Of a stretch of 19,139 bases of DNA, positions 1-6,878 are shown piece by piece. Below the pieces are notes generated by a model. It saw nothing but the letters and a program-made list of their open reading frames with translations. It made no database searches and was not told the DNA's origin. Made by a program: the position numbers and the translations under genes. Source of the stretch: Pseudomonadota bacterium. Its GTDB lineage: Bacteria > Pseudomonadota > Alphaproteobacteria > Rickettsiales > UBA1997. Each line of letters starts with the position of its first letter. The first letter of the stretch is position 1. The stretch covers positions 1 through 19,139 of the forward strand of contig RFXY01000005.1 in the NCBI GenBank assembly GCA_009921385.1. Reading direction: 5' to 3'.

Positions 1-183
1 TCCTAATATTTGCGACACTTGTGCATTTAGTTCCCCTACAGCTTGAGCTTGATCTTGCGGATTTTGTAAAGAAGAGTAAGCCGAAGAAAAAGCATGAAAA
101 AAAGCACCTTGTTGTTCTACTGATGCAACTTGTAATGATGTTGAAAATTGTCTCAATAGATTGATCATTATATTTAAATTCAT
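1..183 (-). CDS. Small Gln-rich protein, N-terminal part (cut by window edge)
   Basis: The frame is open from an ATG at 183 to base 1, giving 61 residues without a stop, so the C-terminus lies outside the window. An alternative in-frame ATG is at 168. The protein begins MNLNIMINLLRQ and is rich in Gln, Ala and Ser, with no signal peptide or membrane segment. Residues 24-53 resemble the 66-residue protein encoded at 789-989: both carry a QQ pair, a spaced Phe pattern, an SL..PQ.Q stretch and an AV..L end. The two may therefore be paralogs. A consensus promoter at 239-266 points at this gene. I do not recognise a family or function. Confidence 0.6.
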   Translation of the reverse strand, partial: MNLNIMINLLRQFSTSLQVASVEQQGAFFHAFSSAYSSLQNPQDQAQAVGELNAQVSQILG

Positions 184-238
184 ATCTTTATAATAATTTT
201 TATGTTAATAATGTTTTGTTTTTTATCAAACATATAAA

Positions 239-266
239 ATTATATTTATTTTTTTTATTTTGTCAA
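239..266 (-). promoter_or_regulatory. Sigma-70-type promoter, both boxes matching consensus
   Basis: On the minus strand TTGACA (266-261) is followed by a 16-nt A/T spacer and TATAAT (244-239). Transcription would start near 232, giving a leader of about 50 nt before the ATG at 183. It would uncouple the small gene at the left edge from the cluster ending at 789. Confidence 0.7.
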
Positions 267-322
267 ATGTTTTTTATTATCTAACATCCAATGCATCTTT
301 ACTATCATTAGAAGAACTCGGT

Positions 323-370
323 ATTATATCATTTCCATAAATAAATACTACACTTCGATCTAAATTCCCC
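323..370. repeat. Left arm of a 48-nt inverted repeat bounding repeat region A
   Basis: Bases 323-370 align without gaps to the reverse complement of 763-810 with 6 mismatches in 48. The inner half is the repeat-family edge (TTCGATCTAAATTCC). The outer half (ATTATATCATTTCCATAAA and onward) is not part of regions B, C or D. On the right side this outer half encodes the last residues, LYHFHK and stop, of the 66-residue protein. The left arm spells the same six residues and stop on the plus strand but has a TAG five codons upstream, so it is not a working gene end. Confidence 0.75.
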
Positions 371-780
371 ATCCCGTGGAAGAGAAATTTAGATCGAATT
401 CGGTGCAAAATTCCCCTTCTGTAGAAGGGGTGGATTTTTTTGCGATAGCAAAAAAAGACCAAGGTAGTGTTGGCAAGCAGATCTCGAATATTCACCTTCT
501 TGTAGAAGAGGTGGCGACCGAAGGTCGACGGGGGGTAGTGTTGGAAAATATTCCCCTTCTTATAGAAGGGGTGCCTGCGATAGCGGGCGGGGTAGTGTTG
601 GCAATACACGGTAGGATCTTTTGAAAAAACATCTGCGATCGTCTCCCAACACTACCCCGTCGACCTTCGGTCGCCACCCCTTCTACAAAAAGGGGAATTC
701 AGATCGAGATCTGCTTGCCAACACTACCCCACACCAACTCAAGAGCACCCCTTCTACAAGAAGTGGAATTTAGATCGAAT
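353..780. repeat. Repeat region A: mosaic of palindromic modules
   Basis: This gene-free stretch is built from stem-loop modules that recur in regions B and C. CCCCTTCT/AGAAGGGG boxes lie at 413-430, 553-571 and 677-695, with worn copies near 493-511 and 748-766. A poly-T/poly-A hairpin pairs 435-443 with 448-456 around GATA. Small GC hairpins are CGACC/GGTCG at 515-527 and 661-673, and GCCTGC/GCGGGC at 573-588. A longer 13-bp stem pairs 589-601 with 646-658. Several overlapping open frames cross the block on both strands, but they translate the repeats and are unlikely to be genes. Confidence 0.9.
589..658. repeat. Long stem module, region A copy
   Basis: GGGGTAGTGTTGG at 589-601 pairs perfectly with CCAACACTACCCC at 646-658 around a 44-nt interior that is partly conserved in regions B and C (an AAAAAACATCT core). 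The T599-A648 pair is a C-G pair in the other two copies. Confidence 0.85.
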
Positions 781-810
781 CGTGATATTTATTTATGGAA
801 ATGGTATAAT
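763..810. repeat. Right arm of the 48-nt inverted repeat bounding region A
   Basis: This is the reverse complement of 323-370 with 6 mismatches and no gaps. The outer part overlaps the last seven codons of the 66-residue protein gene that ends at 789. The duplicated sequence therefore includes real coding DNA, not only the repeat edge. Confidence 0.75.
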
Positions 811-989
811 TTTTCTACAGCATCAGCTTTTTGTTGTTGCGGTTGCTCTAAAGACTGCTGAAAATTATAAAAGTCCACAATAAAAGATGCTTGTTGTTTT
901 TGTGTTGATTGTTGTAATAATTCTGCAAATTCTTTTAAATCTGATGTTAATTTTTCTAGATGATTATTTTTTTTATAACCATTCCTCAT
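789..989 (-). CDS. Small Gln-rich hypothetical protein (66 aa)
   Basis: The protein has 66 residues and starts MRNGYKKNN. It is hydrophilic and rich in Gln and Lys, is predicted to be helical, and has no signal peptide or membrane span. The start lies 6 bp after the exonuclease III stop on the same strand, so it is probably the last gene of the cluster that begins at 4644. Residues 31-62 resemble residues 24-53 of the truncated protein at the left edge. The 3' end lies inside the inverted repeat that bounds region A, so the terminal residues LYHFHK may have been shaped by that rearrangement. I do not recognise a function. Confidence 0.6.
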   Translation of the reverse strand: MRNGYKKNNHLEKLTSDLKEFAELLQQSTQKQQASFIVDFYNFQQSLEQPQQQKADAVEKLYHFHK

Positions 990-995
990 AATTTT

Positions 996-1838
996 TTAAA
1001 TTTTTATTTCGGCGAGTACTGCACAATGATCGGAAGGTTTTTCAACTTCTCTTGTTTGCTTGATATCGTGATAGCTGGCGGTTAAAAAATCGGCGGTAAA
1101 AGTTGAAGTTAAAATATAATCTATTCTGGCACCTAAATTTTTAGCAAAGGCAGACGATTGATAATGCCACCAGCTAAATTCTTGTTTTTGTGGGTTTAAA
1201 GCACGATAGGCATCGACCAAAGGCAGATTTAGAAGCGATTGCAAGGCTAGTTTTTCTGGAGTAGAAAACAACAATTGCTCGGTTTGCGGGTTATGAATAT
1301 CGAGATCGCTATTGGCAATGTTAAAATCGCCAGCTAAAATTTGTAGCTCTTGAGTGTGTTTGAGGTTTTCTTGCCAATGTGCGGTAAGTTGTTGTAAAAA
1401 TTCGAGTTTATAGCAAAACTTGTTGGTGCTAGTAAAATGTTGATTTGGCAACAAGTTATCGCCACCGTTTGGCACATAAACACAACCAACTCGGGCAATA
1501 TGATTTTTGAGATTAATAAAAACCTCTAAATAACGAGCTTGCTGTTGGTTAAAATCGCTTGGCAACTGAGAATTAGCAACACTTGGCAATTGAGTGCAAA
1601 TTATTTCTTCTATTTTAAATTTTGATAAAATCGCCACCCCGTTATAGGTTTTCTGCCCGTGCAAAGCAATGTTATAGCCTAAATCTTCTATTTCTTGATA
1701 AGGAAAAGCAGAATTTTCGCATTTTATTTCTTGCAAACAAACAATGTGCGGTTGGGCAATTTTTAACCAAGCCAAAAAATTTATTATTCGAGCTTTGATA
1801 GAATTAACATTAAAAGTGGCAATTTTAATGTTGGTCAT
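996..1838 (-). CDS. xthA: Exodeoxyribonuclease III (AP endonuclease)
   Basis: The 280-residue protein belongs to the ExoIII/APE1 endonuclease-exonuclease-phosphatase family, which cuts DNA 5' of abasic sites in base excision repair. The family signatures appear in order: FNVNSIKAR (9-17), LQEIKC with metal-binding Glu37, Tyr121 in the VYVP segment, GDFNIA with Asp171 and Asn173, ARIDYIL with Asp240, and SDH with Asp270 and His271. The length is slightly above the usual 255-275. Its ATG overlaps the stop of the threonine dehydrogenase gene as ATGA, which suggests translational coupling. All catalytic residues are present, so it should be active. Confidence 0.93.
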   Translation of the reverse strand: MTNIKIATFNVNSIKARIINFLAWLKIAQPHIVCLQEIKCENSAFPYQEIEDLGYNIALHGQKTYNGVAILSKFKIEEIICTQLPSVANSQLPSDFNQQQARYLEVFINLKNHIARVGCVYVPNGGDNLLPNQHFTSTNKFCYKLEFLQQLTAHWQENLKHTQELQILAGDFNIANSDLDIHNPQTEQLLFSTPEKLALQSLLNLPLVDAYRALNPQKQEFSWWHYQSSAFAKNLGARIDYILTSTFTADFLTASYHDIKQTREVEKPSDHCAVLAEIKI

Positions 1839-2785
1839 TGTTTGTTTAGTTTAATTTTGAGTTGATAAAGCATATCGGCGGTCATTTTTGCTAAATCATA
1901 TTGGCATTGCCAGCCCCATTGTTGCTTGGCTTGACTATCATCAATTGATTGTGGCCAAGAATCGGCGATTTTTTGCCTAAAATCGGGCTGATAGCTAATA
2001 GTAAAATGCTTGAGATGTTTTTGAATTTCTAAAGCCAGTTCGCCACAAGAAAAACTGATGCCGGCAAAATTAAAATTGCTATGATTTTTTAATTTATCAA
2101 AATTAACATTAGCAAGCTCAATGGTGCCTCTAATGGCATCGGGCATATACATCATAGGCAAGACGGTGTTTTCTTGCAAGAAACATTGATAGGTGCCTTT
2201 TTTGATTGCCTCATAAAAAATTTCTACCGCATAATCGGTGGTGCCACCGCCTGGTGGAGTTTTGTAGCTAATTAAACCAGGGTAGCGAAGGCCTCGAATA
2301 TCGAGGTTGTATTTTGCCACATAATAATCGCACAACAACTCGCCACTGGCTTTGCTTAAACCATACATTGTTTTTGGCAAAATGATAGTTTCTTGTGGGG
2401 TGTTTTGTTTTGGTGTTTCGGGGCCAAAAACTGCAATAGAGCTTGGGCAAACAATTTGCTTTACCCCATTGCAACGACTAGCTTCGAGCACATAATATAA
2501 GCCCAAAATATTCACATCAAAGCAAAGTTGCGGATTTTTTTCGCCACTTGCCGAAAGAATGGCGGCCAAATGATAAATTACTTCGATTTTATTTTCGGTG
2601 ATAATTTCAACCAATTGCTGTTTGTTGGTTACATCGAGTTGGCAATAAGGGAAATATTCGGCAGAAACTTGCTTAGGCGAAACAAGATCAGAATTTATAA
2701 CATTATCTTGGCCATAAATTTGCTTTAAAGCCAAAGAAAGCTCCGAGCCAATTTGCCCTAAAGCACCTGTGATGAGAATTTTCAT
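1835..2785 (-). CDS. L-threonine 3-dehydrogenase, short-chain (epimerase-like) type
   Basis: The 316-residue protein is an extended short-chain dehydrogenase with an N-terminal NAD-binding motif GALGQIG (7-13), Ser115/Ser116, and the catalytic pair Tyr141 and Lys145 (YGLSK). The segments PPGGGTTDYAVEIF (177-190), LPMMYMPDAIR (209-219), ADSWP (274-278) and WGW (290-292) are typical of the SDR form of threonine dehydrogenase rather than sugar-nucleotide epimerases. It would oxidise L-threonine to 2-amino-3-ketobutyrate with NAD+. The usual partner, glycine C-acetyltransferase (kbl), is not in the window. It lies between rlmI and xthA, 17 bp after rlmI. A general epimerase remains possible but less likely. 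Confidence 0.82.
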   Translation of the reverse strand: MKILITGALGQIGSELSLALKQIYGQDNVINSDLVSPKQVSAEYFPYCQLDVTNKQQLVEIITENKIEVIYHLAAILSASGEKNPQLCFDVNILGLYYVLEASRCNGVKQIVCPSSIAVFGPETPKQNTPQETIILPKTMYGLSKASGELLCDYYVAKYNLDIRGLRYPGLISYKTPPGGGTTDYAVEIFYEAIKKGTYQCFLQENTVLPMMYMPDAIRGTIELANVNFDKLKNHSNFNFAGISFSCGELALEIQKHLKHFTISYQPDFRQKIADSWPQSIDDSQAKQQWGWQCQYDLAKMTADMLYQLKIKLNKQ

Positions 2786-2820
2786 TAATTGATAACAAAA
2801 AATTAGTTGATAACAAAAAA
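2785..2820 (-). repeat. 18-nt tandem duplication carrying two stop codons
   Basis: On the minus strand TTTTTTGTTATCAACTAA (2820-2803) is followed at once by TTTTTTGTTATCAATTAA (2802-2785), differing at one base. The first unit encodes the last residues FFVIN and stop of RlmI. The second repeats the same reading frame and stop and abuts the ATG of the next gene. Confidence 0.9.
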
Positions 2821-3984
2821 TAAAGATTTAAGATATTCGCTTTCTTTTAAGGCTGGGTGCAGAGGATGATCTGGACCTGCGGTGAAGCTAGTAATTAGTT
2901 TACCTGTTTTTTGGCTTTTTTGCAAAGCAGCATTAACTGAGCCAATTAGTTGTTCTTTGGTAGCATGATGAGAGCACGAAGCCAACATTAAGATGCCACC
3001 ACTTTTTAAGAGAGGGAGAGCCATTTTTGCGAGTTTTTCGTAGCCACGAAGACCAGCAAATAAATGTTTTTTACTCTGAATAAAAGGCGGAGGATCGAGC
3101 AAAACCAAATCAAATTGCTGTTCGGTAAATTCGGGCTTTATTAATAAATCAAAAACTTGACCTTGATAAAATTTGGCTTTTTCTTGATAGTTGTTGCCTA
3201 ATAATTTTTGACAATTTTGCTTTGCCAAATCAAGAGCCGATCTAGAACTATCAATAAATGTCACTTCTTTAGCGCCGTTGGCAAGAGCATTAACCCCAAA
3301 GCCACCTAAAAAACAAAAAGCATCGAGAACTTTGTAGTTTTTGGCGATTTCGCCAACAAATTTTCGACTTGGTTGCTGATCAAAAAACCAGCCAGTTTTT
3401 TGTGTGTTGGCTAGATCGACCATGAAACTTAAATTATTTTCTTGCACTTCAACCAAATTTGGTTGAGCTTCGTTTTGCTCAACTGGCAAACCTTCGAGAG
3501 ATCTGTTTTCTTGGTTGTTTTTGAAAATTAATTGACAGTTAGCAAAAATATTATTCATGGCTTCAATAAAAACTGGTTGCAAATTTTGCATACCAGAGGT
3601 AGAAATTTGACAAACAAAAATATTGTCAAATCTATCAACAATTAAGCCTGGCAAGCCATCGGCTTCTGAGTGAATAAGTCGATAGTTGTGGTGATGATAA
3701 AATTTTTGTCTTAGATCTAAAGCTTCTTGTATTTTAGCAATAAAAAAATTGACATCGATTTTTTGATGAACATTTTTACTAAGAATTCGGGCAGAAATGA
3801 GGGTGTTATAATTAAAATAACCCAAGGCAAAAGGGTGATTAGCAAGATTAATTTGCACCAAAGAACCAGGTGAAATTGATTTTAGTTGAGCAAAATTGGC
3901 AATTTCATTTGAAAAAACCCAAGGACTACCAGTTTCTAAGCGAGAGCTGTGTTCTTTTTTAATGTTGATTACTGGTAGTGGCAT
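2803..3984 (-). CDS. rlmI: 23S rRNA (cytosine-1962) methyltransferase, RlmI family
   Basis: The 393-residue protein matches the RlmI/RlmK class of SAM-dependent rRNA methyltransferases. It has an N-terminal PUA-type RNA-binding domain (about 1-75, with SPWVFSNEI at 20-28), a linker domain, and a C-terminal Rossmann methyltransferase. The latter shows TGWFFDQ (197-203), motif I DAFCFLGGFG (221-230), an acidic SAM-ribose position near Asp245, LDPPPF (296-301) and SCSHH with the catalytic Cys337. These fit m5C formation in 23S rRNA. The GST-like gene ends 3 bp upstream and the dehydrogenase starts 17 bp downstream. The exact target base is inferred from the family. Confidence 0.88.
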   Translation of the reverse strand: MPLPVINIKKEHSSRLETGSPWVFSNEIANFAQLKSISPGSLVQINLANHPFALGYFNYNTLISARILSKNVHQKIDVNFFIAKIQEALDLRQKFYHHHNYRLIHSEADGLPGLIVDRFDNIFVCQISTSGMQNLQPVFIEAMNNIFANCQLIFKNNQENRSLEGLPVEQNEAQPNLVEVQENNLSFMVDLANTQKTGWFFDQQPSRKFVGEIAKNYKVLDAFCFLGGFGVNALANGAKEVTFIDSSRSALDLAKQNCQKLLGNNYQEKAKFYQGQVFDLLIKPEFTEQQFDLVLLDPPPFIQSKKHLFAGLRGYEKLAKMALPLLKSGGILMLASCSHHATKEQLIGSVNAALQKSQKTGKLITSFTAGPDHPLHPALKESEYLKSLFFVIN

Positions 3985-3987
3985 AGA

Positions 3988-4644
3988 TTATAGTTGTAAT
4001 AAAAATGAATTTTTTCTTTGTAAAAAACTTTCAAATATTTGTGAATAATTATCTGGTAAAGATCTAATAAAATTAGGGCGATTTACCACATTGTTGGCAT
4101 ATTGCAGTAAACCATCAAGATTTTCAAATAAGTTGAAGTGAAATCTTTCTGACAAAAACAATAATGGTTGCATAGCAGAAGCCATGGTGATATCGAGAAT
4201 AGAAAAGAAATCGCCGTTAAAATAGGGTTGATACTTTAATTGTTCAGCAAAAATGGCTAGTTTGTTTTTTAATTCTTGCTGTTTTTGAGCGATAGTTTGA
4301 GCATTGTCGGCAAAAATTAAGCCAAAAGCAAAAGAAAGTAAAGTGTTGCTAAACTCCATCCAGCCACGATGCCAAGCCAAGACAAATTGATTTTTTGGAT
4401 GCAAAATATTTTCGCTGTAGGTTGCCTCAAGATATTCGAGAATTGCTAAAGATTCAAACAAAGGCCTTTCATCAACCAAAAGCACTGGTATTTTACCTAG
4501 CGGAGCAACACTGCTAAACCAGCTAGGTCTATTGCTAAGATCAATAAATTCTTTGCTATAAGAGATATTTTTTTCTAATAATAAAGTTTCAACTCTCTGC
4601 CCATAAGGCGAAAAAGCTGAGGTAAGCAGCTTTAAATTACTCAT
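3988..4644 (-). CDS. Glutathione S-transferase / SspA-like protein
   Basis: The likely start is the ATG at 4644 (MSNLKLLTSAFSPYGQRV), giving 218 residues; an upstream TTG at 4668 would add eight residues before the family's usual N-terminus. The N-terminal thioredoxin-like domain shows SPYGQR, the cis-proline motif KIPVLL and the glutathione-contacting ES of LFESLAILEYLE. The C-terminal half fits the helical GST domain. It may be a stringent-starvation (SspA) type or a detoxification GST; the sequence does not decide. It is the first gene of the minus-strand cluster with rlmI, threonine dehydrogenase, xthA and the 66-residue gene. Confidence 0.8.
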   Translation of the reverse strand: MSNLKLLTSAFSPYGQRVETLLLEKNISYSKEFIDLSNRPSWFSSVAPLGKIPVLLVDERPLFESLAILEYLEATYSENILHPKNQFVLAWHRGWMEFSNTLLSFAFGLIFADNAQTIAQKQQELKNKLAIFAEQLKYQPYFNGDFFSILDITMASAMQPLLFLSERFHFNLFENLDGLLQYANNVVNRPNFIRSLPDNYSQIFESFLQRKNSFLLQL

Positions 4645-4742
4645 AAATAAAATTTTAGTTATTATCAAAAAAAGATGTTAATCCTTTGTAAATAAAAGAT
4701 CTTTCGACGATTTTTTAAGCAACTTGCAAAATAATTCTATAT

Positions 4743-4773
4743 TTTAACCTTCAAAATATTTTTAAAGGTTAAA
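4743..4773. terminator. Inverted repeat after the small lipoprotein gene, possible terminator
   Basis: TTTAACCTT at 4743-4751 pairs with AAGGTTAAA at 4765-4773 around a 13-nt A/T loop. It begins a few bases after the lipoprotein stop on the minus strand and lies upstream of the GST-like gene. There is no clear U-tract, so it could equally be an operator or chance. The rest of the 4645-4778 gap is A/T-rich with nothing else I can name. Confidence 0.3.
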
Positions 4774-4778
4774 GGATA

Positions 4779-5078
4779 TTAATTACCTTTTACAACAATG
4801 CATTTTCTAGCAAAAACAAACCATAAAAAATTAGAAGTTTGATATTCTACACTAGCAATTTGGTTTATGTCACCGTCTTTTCTGGCAGTTTCAATTGTGT
4901 AATCGGCATCGTCAGCAACAAGGGACAAAATAGGGAAAAAATTATGGCAAGATTTGCCTTCTTTAGTCACTTCTGGTAATTTTTCGGTAGTGATATGATG
5001 AGTGCTAAGAGAAGTTTTGTAGCTATGGCAAGAAGATAGCATTAAAACAATGCTGGCGATGGTTAGAAATTTTTTCAT
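4779..5078 (-). CDS. Small TRL-like lipoprotein
   Basis: The 99-residue protein starts MKKFLTIASIVLMLSSC, a type II signal peptide with the lipobox LSSC, so Cys17 should be lipidated after cleavage. The mature part has a second Cys in CHNFFPILSLVADDADYTI, an ETARKDGDINQIASVEY segment, and ends RKCIVVKGN. This layout resembles TRL-like small lipoproteins (a small-residue-rich segment, A..GDI..I..V.Y, then a strand ending in VxG), but the match is by eye. The function is unknown; it is likely anchored to the inner or outer membrane on the periplasmic side. It sits between pth and the GST-like gene, with its own 88-bp leader. Confidence 0.75.
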   Translation of the reverse strand: MKKFLTIASIVLMLSSCHSYKTSLSTHHITTEKLPEVTKEGKSCHNFFPILSLVADDADYTIETARKDGDINQIASVEYQTSNFLWFVFARKCIVVKGN

Positions 5079-5166
5079 AAATTGGTAAAAAATTAATCTT
5101 TTTTAAAAAACATTGTAAATTATCATTGTCAAAATTTATAATGCAATTGATTTTTTAATGTATTTT

Positions 5167-5727
5167 TTAAAAATTAGAGATAGTGTTAAAAAATTTATCT
5201 ACCTGATTATTCAGCAAAAAACCCAAATTGACAGCGATTTTTTGAGTTAGATCATTTACCAAAATCAACTCTTGTGAGTTAAAATTGCTAAGCACAAAAC
5301 TAGCGACATCTTGCTGTTTTTCTGGCTTGCCAATACCCAATCGTAGACGAAAATAATTATTAGCAAACAGTTGATCGATAGATTTTAAACCGTTATGCCC
5401 TGCACTGCCACCGCCGTTTTTATATTTTATTTTTCCTAAACACAAGTCGAGATCATCGTGAAAAACCAGCACATTTTCTGGTTTTATTTTATAGAAATTA
5501 GCAGTTGCCACCACCGCCTCACCAGATAAATTCATATAATTTTGGGGCTTGATAGCAATAATTTTATGTGTTAAAATATTACCACTAAAAAAATCTGCTT
5601 TGAATTTTATATTATTAGATTGTAAATTATATTGTTGAATAATTTTATCTAATACTAAAAAACCATAATTGTGCCGAGTAAGCAAGTATTTATTGCCTAC
5701 ATTGCCTAAACCGACTAATAAAAACAT
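5167..5727 (-). CDS. pth: Peptidyl-tRNA hydrolase
   Basis: The 186-residue protein has the full set of Pth signatures: LVGLGNVGNKYLLTRHNYGF with Asn9 and catalytic His19, KPQNYMNLSG with Asn65, HDDLDL with Asp90 and Asp91, and GGGSAGHNGLKSI with His110 and Asn111. It releases peptides from prematurely dropped peptidyl-tRNA so that the tRNA can be reused. The length is normal. Its ATG is only 19 bp from the ATG of the divergent Cys-rich lipoprotein, so its promoter must lie inside that gene. The usual neighbours rplY and ychF are absent. Confidence 0.95.
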   Translation of the reverse strand: MFLLVGLGNVGNKYLLTRHNYGFLVLDKIIQQYNLQSNNIKFKADFFSGNILTHKIIAIKPQNYMNLSGEAVVATANFYKIKPENVLVFHDDLDLCLGKIKYKNGGGSAGHNGLKSIDQLFANNYFRLRLGIGKPEKQQDVASFVLSNFNSQELILVNDLTQKIAVNLGFLLNNQVDKFFNTISNF

Positions 5728-5746
5728 AAAATAAATAATTTAAAAT

Positions 5747-6847
5747 ATGAAGCAATTTATCGCTAAAATCTTTCGTTGTCAAGTTTTATTATGCAGTTTT
5801 TTATTGCTTGTTTCTTGCATAGCAAAACCAGCTTTTATTGTTGGCAATAATCGTTATTTAACAAAAATTGAAGAGCAAGATCATAAATCTTGCTTAGCTT
5901 TAAAAATTAATTTTAACAGCAATGCCAACCTAGAAAATCAACAATATTGGCAATGCAGATTATCTCTTGCCAAATATAAAATATTAAATAATCCATCAGA
6001 TCAAAAGCAACAAAAACATAACGAAAAAATAGTCGATCTTCTCAATAAAATCAGCGAAAAATTAGCCGATAAACAGCCAAGTTTGCTCGAAAGAGAAGTG
6101 GCAAAACTCGATGAAAAGCACCATCAACAGTGCGAAAATATGGGCTATGAAAGCGAAACAGAAGATAAAAACAAAATAGATCTCTATTTGCAATGTCGCG
6201 GTTCTTTAATTGATAACTATTTGAGCGAACCGCCCTACAATAATTACGACTATTTGCCTTATCAATACAAAAATTACGATATGAATTATGTTCTTAGCAA
6301 AAGAATCAGAATCGCCAGTCAAAACAAAGAAAAAATCACACAAGAATATCCTAAATGCCAATCTTATGCTTTGCATAGTCAAGAACTAAACAAATGCATC
6401 GACCATCAAAAACAGGCAAAATCTTGTTATCAACAAAACTTAAGAACCTCTATTTTAAAAGAACGAAATGCTAAACTAATTTGTCAACAACAAGCAAATA
6501 TTAGGTTTGGCGACAATTTATTGATAAAAGAAAAAACCATCGATCACATCAAAGAACAAAATTATAAATCAGATTTGGTTTATAAATTTAATTTTGAATC
6601 AATGGGTTTAAACGAGCTAGATTTTATCAGTAAACAAGAAAAAAAACAACTAGAGCAAGAGCAAGAAAAACAAGAAGAAAAGGCTAATAATTTCAATACC
6701 ATAGATGCCTTATATAATCGCTACGAACTTTCGCAAATTCGTAAAAAATATGTTCTATCTTGTTATAAATTTATTGATAATAATTTACATCAAGACAAAA
6801 ATAATCTTGATAAAAAATGCTTAGAATTAGAAAATACTATTTTTTAG
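5747..6847 (+). CDS. Cys-rich lipoprotein with repeated cysteine pairs
   Basis: The 366-residue protein begins with a type II signal peptide ending in LLVSC, so Cys24 is the likely lipidated residue, which also supports this start. The mature part is hydrophilic and rich in Gln, Lys, Asn and Tyr. Its cysteines fall in pairs: 49/70, 129/150, 204/217, 227/246 and 339/358. The first two pairs have identical spacing (21), lie exactly 80 residues apart, and share an H..C....Y.QCR.SL pattern, so they look like an internal repeat. Residues 296-312 form a Glu/Lys/Gln-rich helix. I do not recognise the family. A periplasm-facing lipoprotein with disulfides is the simplest reading. The 170-residue gene follows 31 bp later. 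Confidence 0.8.
   Translation: MKQFIAKIFRCQVLLCSFLLLVSCIAKPAFIVGNNRYLTKIEEQDHKSCLALKINFNSNANLENQQYWQCRLSLAKYKILNNPSDQKQQKHNEKIVDLLNKISEKLADKQPSLLEREVAKLDEKHHQQCENMGYESETEDKNKIDLYLQCRGSLIDNYLSEPPYNNYDYLPYQYKNYDMNYVLSKRIRIASQNKEKITQEYPKCQSYALHSQELNKCIDHQKQAKSCYQQNLRTSILKERNAKLICQQQANIRFGDNLLIKEKTIDHIKEQNYKSDLVYKFNFESMGLNELDFISKQEKKQLEQEQEKQEEKANNFNTIDALYNRYELSQIRKKYVLSCYKFIDNNLHQDKNNLDKKCLELENTIF
5754..5782 (-). promoter_or_regulatory. Candidate pth promoter inside the divergent lipoprotein gene
   Basis: On the minus strand TTGACA (5782-5777) is followed by a 17-nt spacer and TAAATT (5759-5754). Transcription would begin about 20 nt before the pth ATG at 5727. Both boxes fall in the signal-peptide codons of the plus-strand lipoprotein gene. 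Confidence 0.5.
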
Positions 6848-6878
6848 TTTCTTTTGATAATTTATAATTCAAAAATTA

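Noticed and set aside
277..677. Three overlapping open frames of 61-110 codons on both strands through region A
   Set aside because: They translate the palindromic repeats (recurring RRGI-, ARRGS- and YKK-type strings) in several frames at once, and the repeats, not the frames, are conserved. The last 20 codons of the minus frame ending at 277 are unique sequence but too short to support a gene fragment.
353..780. Region A as an insertion sequence
   Set aside because: It has long inverted ends but no transposase frame inside and no visible target duplication. At most it is a non-autonomous element.
5127..5156. A TTGACA on the minus strand upstream of the small lipoprotein gene (5132-5127) as a promoter
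   Set aside because: No reasonable -10 box lies 16-18 nt downstream; only T runs are found there. An alternative TTGCAT-16-GATAAT pair overlaps it but is weak.
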